From Lepidodermella squamata (taxonomy: Eukaryota > Gastrotricha), in NCBI GenBank assembly GCA_047495785.1, contig JBLDXI010000025.1, forward strand, positions 2,415,063 through 2,479,062: 64,000 nt of DNA. Direction: 5' to 3'. The notes beneath the pieces are model-generated. The model saw nothing but the letters and a program-made list of their open reading frames with translations. It did not search any database and was not told the DNA's origin. The translations under genes and the position numbers were made by a program. Below are positions 1-8,300 of this stretch, one piece after another. Numbering within the stretch: position 1 is the first letter of the stretch; each line of letters starts with the position of its first letter.

Positions 1-878
1 ACAGAAAAAGTCGGTTTGTATAGTAAATTCTTGCGCTTTTCAAGCATCAATTGATCTCTTTTTCCAAAAACATTATTGTAAGCAACCAAATTTATAGGAT
101 CTTCTGGGGAAGCTAGCCATAATTCTAACGGGGCAACCCTAGTGCTGCGATTTTTCATTTGATTGTAAGACGCTAAGAAAAAAGGTAAGTAATCGATGTA
201 ACGCAGCGTATGATTTGCAATTTGATGCCTCGAAATAGTTCTACGAAGCCAACGGTTGAAAATTTCTATGGGTGAACACTTGAACATGGAGGTTGTAGTG
301 TAATAATAAACATTGAATTTTTTAAATATTTTTTTAGCTTCTTTGTTGATAAATTCTCCGCCAGAATCTGTAGTGAAAGAGCGGCAACGCAAATCAGGTG
401 TTAGGCTGCTCAAAAAATTACTGATCTTCTCAGCAGTGTAATTTCCTTCTTTGTTAAGTAAGGGAATACAGAAAGCATAACGCGTAAAACAGTCTTTGAT
501 TGTAAGTAAATAGCGGGTTCCATCATTATCTTGGCTTGAATCTTGAACTTCAAGAAGATCACCTAGAAAGAGGTCACTTCTAGCATAAACTTCATATTGC
601 ATGAATTGCTTCCGGTTTCTTACACTTAGTGGTTTATATAATGAATATGTTCGATCATGGCTCATAATCTCAGCTAGTTTTTTATGAGTAAGGGAATTTC
701 TCAGCTCTAAGGGTAATGTAGCTTTAAGTGTTGAGTATAATCTGCGCAGGCCTTGAAATGATCCAACATGTTTCGGATCATTATAGAAGCTCAAAACAAA
801 CGATTTCAAGTCTGACCTGTGGTTTATTTTAGCATCTCCTTCAGCTAGACGTCTCGCATTGTGTTTATTACGTGGCAT
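1..878 (-). CDS. DDE integrase, Maverick/Polinton type (C-terminus outside window)
   Basis: The frame is open from ATG at 878 to the window edge (292 codons seen, no stop). The N-terminal part has a PKHVGSFQGLRRLY motif similar to Polinton integrases. The catalytic core follows: first Asp probably in LGDLLEVQD, then NDGTRYLLTIKDCFTRYAF, second Asp in FTTDSGGEFIN, and the Glu in SPIEIFNRWLRR with 33 residues between the last two. This is a D,D,E retroviral-type core. The family inserts element DNA by strand transfer. The remainder reads as a typical integrase helical region (NHTLRYIDYLPFFLASYNQ). I see no N-terminal HHCC zinc motif. No stop or frameshift appears in the visible part, so the copy may be young. 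It lies 3 bp from the next gene on the same strand. Confidence 0.85.
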   Translation of the reverse strand, partial: MPRNKHNARRLAEGDAKINHRSDLKSFVLSFYNDPKHVGSFQGLRRLYSTLKATLPLELRNSLTHKKLAEIMSHDRTYSLYKPLSVRNRKQFMQYEVYARSDLFLGDLLEVQDSSQDNDGTRYLLTIKDCFTRYAFCIPLLNKEGNYTAEKISNFLSSLTPDLRCRSFTTDSGGEFINKEAKKIFKKFNVYYYTTTSMFKCSPIEIFNRWLRRTISRHQIANHTLRYIDYLPFFLASYNQMKNRSTRVAPLELWLASPEDPINLVAYNNVFGKRDQLMLEKRKNLLYKPTFS

Positions 879-881
879 GAC

Positions 882-1151
882 CTAATTCTTCTTTATAGCT
901 AATTTACGGCAAGTAGGGACAACCGAACAATTAGCCATGTGGCTAAATAAATCACCGTTTAAGTGGAATAATAAATCATTTATATTATATAACATCCGCT
1001 CAGTAGACTCGACAAGTTGCCGCAGGTGAAGGAGTTCGGCTTGAGTATTGCGAACTTCCATAACAGCGAAAAAGCTGATTAAAATGGTAACCAGGGATAG
1101 CAGCAATAGGATCGGTAAAACAGCACGCGGAATATCTGTTGTTTGATGCAT
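882..1151 (-). CDS. small single-pass membrane protein of the element, function unknown
   Basis: 89 residues from an ATG. An N-terminal hydrophobic stretch (roughly residues 11-31, VLPILLLLSLVTILISFFAV) is followed by a probably helical, possibly coiled-coil segment. Two cysteines and a lysine-rich end close it. The shape is that of a signal-anchored small membrane protein. Its position 3 bp from the integrase start and shared strand suggest that it belongs to the element. I do not recognise a family. Mavericks and related viruses often carry small membrane proteins of unknown role, so nothing more specific can be said. Confidence 0.45.
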   Translation of the reverse strand: MHQTTDIPRAVLPILLLLSLVTILISFFAVMEVRNTQAELLHLRQLVESTERMLYNINDLLFHLNGDLFSHMANCSVVPTCRKLAIKKN

Positions 1152-1315
1152 AATAAATTACGAAGACTTTAAAAACGGGGAAATTTACCGATAGCCATAT
1201 TTTTATTTCTGCTGCGAATTTTGAAAATTGATAGATAATGATGAAAGTAGAAATAATGATTTTAGCTTAAAAAAAGACGGCACGCGATTAATCTTCCCTC
1301 ATTCATTAAATCATT

Positions 1316-1915
1316 TTATTGTTGTTTGATATACAGAAAAAAAGGCGCCAATTTAACAAATGCTATTTTTATAAGAGATAACGAAAAACAGCCGCTCATA
1401 ATCATTTTTCCAGTGTGAAACAGTGTGGCAGATACATTTAACTTTGGTTCATTTTCATTAGTGCTGACTTTGGAGAAAACACGTATACGCAACCCAGGAA
1501 AAAATTCTGGTTGGTAAACGCATATTTTAGGAAATTGAAAAGCTAGCAGGCTAAGATTGACAGTTTTATGTAAATCGTAGAACAATACTATATTAGTAAT
1601 TATTGGGTCACGGATTATCAACCGTCGATTAACAATTTTTCTGAGTGTAGCTTGAAGAACTCCAAAAGCAGTAACACAATTCGAGGCTGTTTTGGTACCA
1701 CTACAAATTATAGCTCCGGATGAAAATAATAAAAACGTCGCGTTAAAAGCAGGTACTTTATAGAACAAAGCACTCGACATTTTTTTTGGGTTATATTTTG
1801 CACAAGGTAAAATTAGGGCTAGACTATCTAAATTAAATAGAAAATTTGACCTTGATTTAGCCATAATATTTGAAATAGAGTAATCAATATCATATTGTAT
1901 ATTATTTACTTCCAT
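1316..1915 (-). CDS. divergent TATA-binding protein (TBP)-like protein encoded in the element
   Basis: With ATG at 1915 the protein has 199 residues, close to one TBP saddle core (about 180). A longer frame upstream has only a TTG start at 2095. Two TBP half-repeats are visible. Repeat 1 has LALILPCAKYNPKKMSSALF followed by ATFLLFSSGAIICSGTK, matching the TBP pattern of an EYNPKRF-type segment and an LIFSSGKMVCTG-type strand. Repeat 2 has VYQPEFFPGLRIRV and then SATLFHTGKMIMSG, matching YEPELFPGLIYR and LIFVSGKVVLTG. Three of the four DNA-intercalating phenylalanine positions are Phe; the one after YNPKK is Met. TBP nucleates transcription initiation at TATA or related promoters. The gene is intronless and sits between other element genes on the same strand. 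The TBP fold is seen in the sequence; a role in element promoter choice is inference. Confidence 0.8.
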   Translation of the reverse strand: MEVNNIQYDIDYSISNIMAKSRSNFLFNLDSLALILPCAKYNPKKMSSALFYKVPAFNATFLLFSSGAIICSGTKTASNCVTAFGVLQATLRKIVNRRLIIRDPIITNIVLFYDLHKTVNLSLLAFQFPKICVYQPEFFPGLRIRVFSKVSTNENEPKLNVSATLFHTGKMIMSGCFSLSLIKIAFVKLAPFFLYIKQQ

Positions 1916-1998
1916 ATTTAATGGTGGGGATTTCAATAGAAAAAAAGGTTCAGTGCTAGATTGTAGCTTTAAATCAACAGGATAGGATATAGTCAAAT

Positions 1999-2427
1999 TT
2001 ATGATCGTGGTCGACTGTGATGCGGCTGATTGAAGGCTTGTAACATACTTGATTTCAGCTGTTTCTGTTTGAACTTTGCGATAGGTTGAGGGCAAATCAT
2101 GACCAAAAAAGAGGCGACAGAATCTTGCTTTCGTGACTCATGATTGGTAATTGGAACAGCTGGTTTATTTTTCGCCTTGCATGGCGTTTTCGCCGATTTA
2201 GCAACTGATTTCTTCTCAGTACCTATGACTTTTTTCTGAATTTTATGTTTAGCATTGCGTTTCGGTTGATTACGAACCGCAGTTTTTGCTAATCTAGAGG
2301 CTGATGTTTGTTCAACAGGTTCCTTGGTAAACGTACTCGTATTCGGTTCATTCAGGTTTATTGGTACGAAATCATTGTTAGAAAAAAACAATGGAGAAGC
2401 CGGAGATGAATTGAAGAAAGCTTCCAT
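1999..2427 (-). CDS. lysine-rich basic protein of the element, possible DNA-binding/core protein
   Basis: 143 residues from ATG at 2427; the frame also extends upstream to a TTG at 2454. The first 40 residues are mixed and rich in Phe, Ser and Asn. Residues from about 45 to 100 are strongly basic with KR/KK/AK repeats (such as RNQPKRNAKHKIQKKV). Low complexity plus high positive charge resembles small virion core or histone-like proteins of DNA viruses, but I see no diagnostic motif. The stop lies 84 bp upstream of the TBP-like ATG, consistent with a compact gene array. An unstructured nuclear protein is equally possible. Confidence 0.45.
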   Translation of the reverse strand: MEAFFNSSPASPLFFSNNDFVPINLNEPNTSTFTKEPVEQTSASRLAKTAVRNQPKRNAKHKIQKKVIGTEKKSVAKSAKTPCKAKNKPAVPITNHESRKQDSVASFLVMICPQPIAKFKQKQLKSSMLQAFNQPHHSRPRS

Positions 2428-2595
2428 AAATTCAGTAAGAAGAATAATATTCAAAGTTCTTGCGTTTGAAATGAAAAATGATCGAATGACGGAAGCCGGC
2501 CGCGGTGATTGGTTGGAGTTGCTGAGCCCCAGAACCTTCTGATTAGGAATGAATAAATAACAAAGGCATTATATAAATAAAATAAACTGACCAAA

Positions 2596-3402
2596 TTAGG
2601 TCGAAGAGCTGTTGTTGAAAGGTAAGACGGTAGCGACAGGTTGTAGTGCGATGGAGCGTTGCATGATGCCCGGCCATTTACTATTCGCACCTTCCTGCTG
2701 ACCATTAAGAACATCGATGACTGATGCCCATGGAATTTTCTGAGCGTGTTGATAGGGTGGAGGTACGACGTTCTGCATTTCTACTGAGACCCTACGACCT
2801 GCCCGAAGTAAAAGGTAGAATATGTGCCGCAGGTTTACGCTGACACCATTAAAGTTTTTTAACAAATCGTAAAATAAATGTTGGATGTAGATATATCGGC
2901 CTTCGGTGTAGGTAGGGTGTGCCGTTAGGCCATACCAGAAACTTTCTTCCAGGCCAGACACAATAATAGGGTTAGGGCTATCGTCGAGGCAATCATCCAA
3001 AAGGTAATCACTTTCAGTAAAAATAATTGAGTGACAAATGGACGACCATAAATCATCCTGGCGAACAAGGAGCGTGGTAGTATCATTTAGGATGCTCTTC
3101 CATAAATCATGCCCAACGATGGAAGCACAGGTAGCTAAATTATATTCGGCAAAATGTTGAAAATTCGTGCCATCGTGGGTTGATGGGAAGAGACGAGCAA
3201 CGGCTCTTTTGTAGCCGAGATAAACATGATCGATAGTAATATGTTGGCCTTTCGAGTTGGCAATCAAATCGAATATGGCGACTTCAGCGAATGTAATGCG
3301 TCCAGAGAGGGTATTTAGTGATATATTTAATGATTTCGGAGGAAAAAGTAAATCTTCTCGGTAGAAAATCGCTTCATAAGATTCATCATAGCCAATAATC
3401 AT
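2596..3402 (-). CDS. hypothetical protein of the element, 268 aa
   Basis: An uninterrupted 268-codon frame from ATG at 3402, co-oriented with the integrase and TBP-like genes. The composition is that of a normal folded globular protein, with many Tyr, His, Leu and Ile, no signal peptide and no transmembrane segment. A histidine-rich HLFYDLLKNF/NLRHIFYLLL helix-like segment lies in the C-terminal third. I could not match it to any Polinton protein by eye. A structural virion protein is possible from context, but no motif shows it. Confidence 0.5.
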   Translation of the reverse strand: MIIGYDESYEAIFYREDLLFPPKSLNISLNTLSGRITFAEVAIFDLIANSKGQHITIDHVYLGYKRAVARLFPSTHDGTNFQHFAEYNLATCASIVGHDLWKSILNDTTTLLVRQDDLWSSICHSIIFTESDYLLDDCLDDSPNPIIVSGLEESFWYGLTAHPTYTEGRYIYIQHLFYDLLKNFNGVSVNLRHIFYLLLRAGRRVSVEMQNVVPPPYQHAQKIPWASVIDVLNGQQEGANSKWPGIMQRSIALQPVATVLPFNNSSST

Positions 3403-3479
3403 AGCAACTTATTTGACCTTGCTATCCCTACCTTAATCTTTGCTTTTATTCGATTTTCCTTGAGTAAAAAAATGTTTCT

Positions 3480-3735
3480 TATATTTTTTAGATTACAGTT
3501 AAGTTGGATTGATAGGAGAAAGTAAAGTTTATTTACAAAACAAGTTAATGGACATATCAGGAAAGAAAGGAGTATTTATAAATGCTAATGGCCAAAGTAA
3601 AAAATATTTATTATATTTTAGATTAAAGTTAAGGGGGATTGATAGGAGAAAGTAATGTTTATTTACAAAAAAGGTTAATGGAAAGTAAGGTGTATTTATA
3701 TAAGCTAATGGACAAAGCAGGAAAAAAGATGAGCT
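3480..3735. repeat. imperfect tandem duplication, unit about 131 bp
   Basis: Two successive units each begin with a TATATTTT..AGATTA..GTTAAG segment, followed by GATTGATAGGAGAAAGTAA and TGTTTATTTACAAAA..GTTAATGG. Unit 1 starts near 3480, unit 2 near 3611. They differ by several substitutions and small indels. The repeat lies just upstream (5') of the 268-aa gene and may mark the terminal region of the element or its promoter side. Confidence 0.75.
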
Positions 3736-3855
3736 AGCTTGAGTTCTTAGATTACTGTATCTAATCAAGTATCTTTTTGGAAACTAAGAAAATTGATGGA
3801 AGCAGAAGACATGTAAGTTTGGTTCTTTTTTAAAAAATCTTGAATAAATTCTGTT

Positions 3856-4071
3856 ATGTTTAGTCGTGAACGCTTATATCAAGCACTGCTAAGCATTGAC
3901 CATCTGCAACGAGCAATGACAGCAGCTATAAACGAAATGTTGAACACACAATTGGAGGTTGAACAATTGATCAATGATGCATCACGATTTATGATAGCAA
4001 CTCGAGCAAGAGATCAGGCATGCAGCCTAGATTGTGGTGATTGGAATTGTAATTACTGTTACAAAGATTGA
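3856..4071 (+). CDS. small ORF with C-terminal cysteine cluster, 71 aa
   Basis: ATG at 3856 to TGA. The first 50 residues look helical (RERLYQALLSIDHLQRAMTA and following). The C-terminus packs four cysteines into the last 16 residues (ACSLDCGDWNCNYCYKD), spaced like a tiny zinc-binding knuckle. It is on the strand opposite to the element genes. A polyadenylation-like AATAAA lies shortly after the stop. No family is recognised. It could be an element gene, a host gene fragment or chance. Confidence 0.3.
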   Translation: MFSRERLYQALLSIDHLQRAMTAAINEMLNTQLEVEQLINDASRFMIATRARDQACSLDCGDWNCNYCYKD

Positions 4072-4230
4072 AAAATTAAAAATAAATTATCATGTGTGCA
4101 TTTTTTATATTACAAATTAATTCCCAGAAAGAATGCAAAAGCATGACTCATAATAGTTTTAGAAAAAAAGTATGCCCGCTGTATATTTTATCATAAACAT
4201 TGCGTACATTTATGGGGCAATGGATAAAAC

Positions 4231-4421
4231 GCACTTATATATTTATGTGAAACGGTTATAGTAAAAATGACCGTAGTGCTATTACTGATACAACGCTCGT
4301 ATATTTATGCCAAATGGCTATAGTAAAAATCGCCGTACTGCCATTACTGATCCCAAATTGCGTATATTTATACCAAACGGCTATAGTAAAAATCGCCGTA
4401 CTGCCATTACTGATCCAAAGT
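4231..4421. repeat. three-copy tandem repeat, period about 62 bp
   Basis: Three tandem units share CGTATATTTAT, AAC/ATGGCTATAGTAAAAAT and CGCCGTACTGCCATTACTGAT. The second and third copies are nearly identical; the first is more diverged. They sit at the transition from the AT-rich element region to the GC-richer region upstream of the cadherin gene. No coding function is visible. Confidence 0.8.
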
Positions 4422-5339
4422 TCCCATCCTTACTACTCAAGAGTTCGCTTTCTGTCGGGCGTGCGATATTTATTAGAGGCGATAGCGCGGTCTCTTATAC
4501 GCGAAGATGACGCGCGGTGTCATGATGTCGGTCGTCAAATCACCGGAAGCGCCTGCTCTGTATTTTGCTGCCCAGTTATGTTTTCATTCATTCATTCCTT
4601 CATTTATTCATTCATCACCATCGGCGCGGGATTTCTAATCGAAAATCGCGCCAGGCCACCCACCCGCCCGGCCGCGGCCGGCAATCTAAATTCTGTGCGG
4701 CACAAACGTGGCGCGCCGGTTTGCCGGCGTTTGGCTTGTTGCCGTTTTTGTTGTTGAAACGCCTTGTTGAAACATTAATGCCAACCGCTTGACCTCATCA
4801 GTTTTTGTAGCAATATCGGTTCAGTAGGATGACACCAGGGCCGACGCTACCCGGTCTGGTTGCGATGGCGTCATTATTTTCCGACACCCGTTTTTAACTA
4901 CTATGCCCTATGTCCGGATCCGCGACGGCCGTGATTACGCCTCTAATAAATTTCAACATAGTTCATTTCGCGGCATTAGTTGATAGTATAAATAATTAGG
5001 GTCTTCACGCGCGCGCGCCTATCTCGCATGTCAATTATTACATTTCCGCACCACCATATTATCTCCGCTGCTATTGTCTCTCAACGAGTCGTCGCCGTCG
5101 ATGCGTCGCGCCCCCCGAAATAAACAATAAGCAATAAGCAACAAAGGTCGAGTGGGTTTTATAGTATCCTAGAATCTGTCGTAAATATCGGCAAATTCTT
5201 AAATTGAATAAATATTATACAAAATTGTTACTTTTCACAATCTAGAATATTTCGATGTGATTTTCTGGTTTTTTCGAATGTACGAACTGGTTTACTGTTG
5301 TCGTCGCAATCGCTCGATCATTTCTATTTACCGAGCCAA
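4422..5339. other. gene-free upstream region of the cadherin gene
   Basis: About 0.9 kb, GC-rich in the first half (around 4620-5110), with short CG-dinucleotide runs (GCGCGCGCG near 5010) and low-complexity ATTCATTCATTC around 4585-4615. It probably holds the promoter and 5' untranslated region of the downstream cadherin gene. I see no convincing TATA box or conserved site. Confidence 0.4.
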
Positions 5340-8300
5340 ATGGCGAACACGATAATCAATTACACACAAACGATGACTCGCCTATCATTCATTTTAACGC
5401 TCGTCCTTCTTCCAGGTGAGCTGATTTTTTTATTTAGGAGGATTAATAGTAATAATAATGATTAATTAAGAAAATTATTAAATTCGTCAAGAAGACTTTT
5501 CTCTCTTATTAAATTTTACCATTTTTTTCAGCTGTAACTGCGAGCGGTCATTATGCGATTTTAATTAACGGTAAAGTCCGATCAACAACCAATCCGCTGA
5601 CAATCAGCGAAGCTTTCGAGAAGGGTTTCTGTTTCGACGGCCCAACTCTATCGGTGAACGAGCCTTACGTGAAGCAATCCATGTCGACGCCATCGCCGAC
5701 CGCAGCGCCACCAGTCTACGTTTGGCGCTTTTTCGACCCGTTCGGCTCTCGCCACCTCACTTTCGAACAGCTGAACCACACGGCCGTGCACATATGCATA
5801 CGCGAACCGGTCAACATCGAAGAGTACCGCACGCATAAAATCCCTTCAATCAACTTTGGTGTTGCTGCTGCTCATCAATCAGACTCTGGCGGAGGCTACG
5901 TTACCCCTCATCTTCATTTTTTCAATCACTCAATAGCGCCGATCTGGCTGATCAATGTCAACGACGTCGCGCCTCGTTTTCTCGATTACAAAAGCGCCGG
6001 GGCTAACATATCAACAACGATCGCTCGCATCGACGAGGGTTCGTACGACTCGAAGTGCATTACAAGGTTCAGGGTGCTCGACGGTGACTTTTCTTCAATC
6101 AACGTCGAGATCAAAGTCACAATTTTATCCGTGAAACCACCCGTTGCCCCGGTTTATGTACCAGGGTCTTCCTTGCCAAGCTTCCGTGTCAACTGCAACG
6201 AGACAAAAACCGCATATGTCAGCCAGGAAGTGGTCTGCTGCCTGATTGTTTCGGGCGTGTTGGACTTTGAAGTTGTCCAGTCTTACGTTGTGGCACTGCA
6301 AGCTCAGGACGCTCGGGGCGGACCGGGCCAGTCCGGACTGACCGATTACCTCGACATTGTCGTGCTTGTTAACGACGTAGACGATGCGCCACCGGTATTT
6401 TCTCTCCCGATTTACACTGTGACGTTGCCCGAGGACGCGAAACCCTCCACCGAAGTCGTGCAATTAACGGCACGTGATGGCGACTACCTAATCAACAGCA
6501 CGCTGTTTTTCAGCATTATCAGCGTGAAAGGCAGTGAATCGCTCAAGTCTTACTTCGCCATTGACAGTAAAACCGGCCGCATCTGGCTGACAGCGGCGAT
6601 AGATCGCGAGTCGAGCGACATCCAACAGCTGCCTAACGGTGAGATACGGCTCGAAGTCGAAGCTCGGGAGATCAATAAGTCACCGCAAACAAAATCAGGC
6701 TACTCGTACAACGCGGCTTCGATTGCCACTGTCATCGTTAAAGTGGCAGACATTGACGACAACGATCCTGTTTTCTCGGCCAAAGTTTACGCCCTAACTG
6801 CAGTGTGGATTCCAGCAACTGGAAAATGGAACATAGTACCATCTGGCGACACAAGTATCCGAGTCACTGACATTGATGAAGTGCGTTCGAGTGTAGTTTG
6901 ACCATCTCATTATTTTTGGAATTTTTTAGGGTAGCAACTCGGTTTTCAAGCTCTCAATAGTTGCAAAAAATGGCCCGTCTCTGTTTAACGTGGTTCCACC
7001 GGTGGCTACTGGGACCACTTTAGTAGAACTGCTACCCACCACCAACAACACCCTGCTTCAGTCGTTGAGTGGTACAACGTGGACGGCCGAGTTGAAAGCT
7101 GAAGCTGTGTTCCCGGATGCGCGAGGTCAGCGGCGTTATTCCACGGCCGTTGTAAACATCGCCATCCAACCAGCCAACACCGAGGCACCGCGTTTCGAGA
7201 AGAAGTCCTACACCTTCGAGGTGATGGAAAATGCCGAGCAAGGCCTTTTCGTCGGAAAGATTGGCGTAATTTATTTTTTATAGATTTATTTTGAAAATTT
7301 CGAATGATGAAAATTATTACAGGCAATCGATACTGATCCTGATCGTTTCGGCGTGATTACCTACTCGATTTCGACTTCAAATATCGCTAATTCTGAGGGT
7401 GGAGCTATGCAACATCTGGCGCTACCATTCGACCTCGACCCTCTTACTGGATCCTTGACTGTCAGTGTTGGCGTTGGCCGGCAAGCTCTCGACCGCGAGA
7501 TGACATCCGAATTTCTACTTTTCGTCAGCGCCGTCGACGGCGGCGGGCTGTCTGATAGCGCTGTTGTTCGCATTAAGCTGCTCGATGTCAATGACAACGG
7601 TCCGACTTTTCTGCCCACTAGCTGCTCCGTTGCAACCGTAGCTGAAGAGACGCTAGGCGTTGTTCCCAACTGCGTTTTCCAGGTGCATGACCCTGACACG
7701 TCGCCTAACAACGACTCGGTGGTCCAGATCACAAGTGTCGACCTGTTGCTAAACGTTGCGTCGACCAGCGAAATTCCTGACCAACCACCGGCTGCTAAAC
7801 TAGCTTTTCTCACGAAAGACAAATTTCGGCTCAATCGCCATTTCGATAATTCGGGCAGCGCCAAGTGGGTGCTGCAACTTGTCAGTAGCGTCGACGTCGA
7901 TAAGGTACCAACTGTTAACTTTCTTGTTTTATTCAAGTTTTTGCTTTATTATTTTCCAGCTTCGGAGCCATTTGCCAAACGGGGCGAGTGGAGGGGTTAC
8001 TGTCATCATTGGACTGCGTGCCGAGGACGCGAATGCCGCCTACCACCAGACGTCATTCTATTCCGATACAACTCTGCGTTTGACTTTTACGGACATTAAT
8101 GACAACGCGCCCGAGTGTTACTCGACCAACGCAGTCGATGCATCGCGCAACTACGGCGGCATGTACTTTGAGGTGTACGAAAACGCAACTATCAGCGATT
8201 CATTGGCGCAAATTTCGGCGAGTGACAACGACGAGCCGTACACAGTCAACTCGCGGATCGTTTACAGCTGGAGCGCGTCCGAAATGCTTATTGGAAATTT

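Larger units (their letters stand above)
1..4100 (-). mobile_element. Maverick/Polinton-like element, partial (leaves the window on the left)
   Basis: An AT-rich block with a retroviral-type DDE integrase gene at the window edge, followed by four short, intronless, co-oriented reading frames (882-1151, 1316-1915, 1999-2427, 2596-3402). The spliced host genes further right look quite different. The integrase sequence resembles the Maverick/Polinton type more than LTR retrotransposon integrases; this rests on family knowledge. Protein-primed DNA polymerase B, packaging ATPase, protease and capsid genes are not in the window and would have to lie to the left. No terminal inverted repeat or 6-bp target duplication could be identified, so the right boundary (about 3.4-4.1 kb) is a guess. 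It could also be an endogenized adintovirus-like genome. Confidence 0.6.

Noticed and set aside
1-878. LTR retrotransposon or retrovirus origin for the integrase
   Set aside because: No reverse transcriptase, RNase H, gag or LTR is seen next to it. The neighbouring genes are small, separate, co-oriented frames and the core motifs fit Maverick/Polinton integrases better. Only part of the element is visible, so this is not absolute.
1915-2095. A longer TBP-like protein starting at TTG 2095
   Set aside because: There is no ATG in that stretch, it overlaps the basic-protein gene, and the TBP core is already complete from ATG 1915.
2451-2714. An 87-codon minus-strand frame starting with ATG
   Set aside because: It overlaps the 3' end of the 268-aa gene in another frame, lacks any motif and has the composition of a shadow frame.
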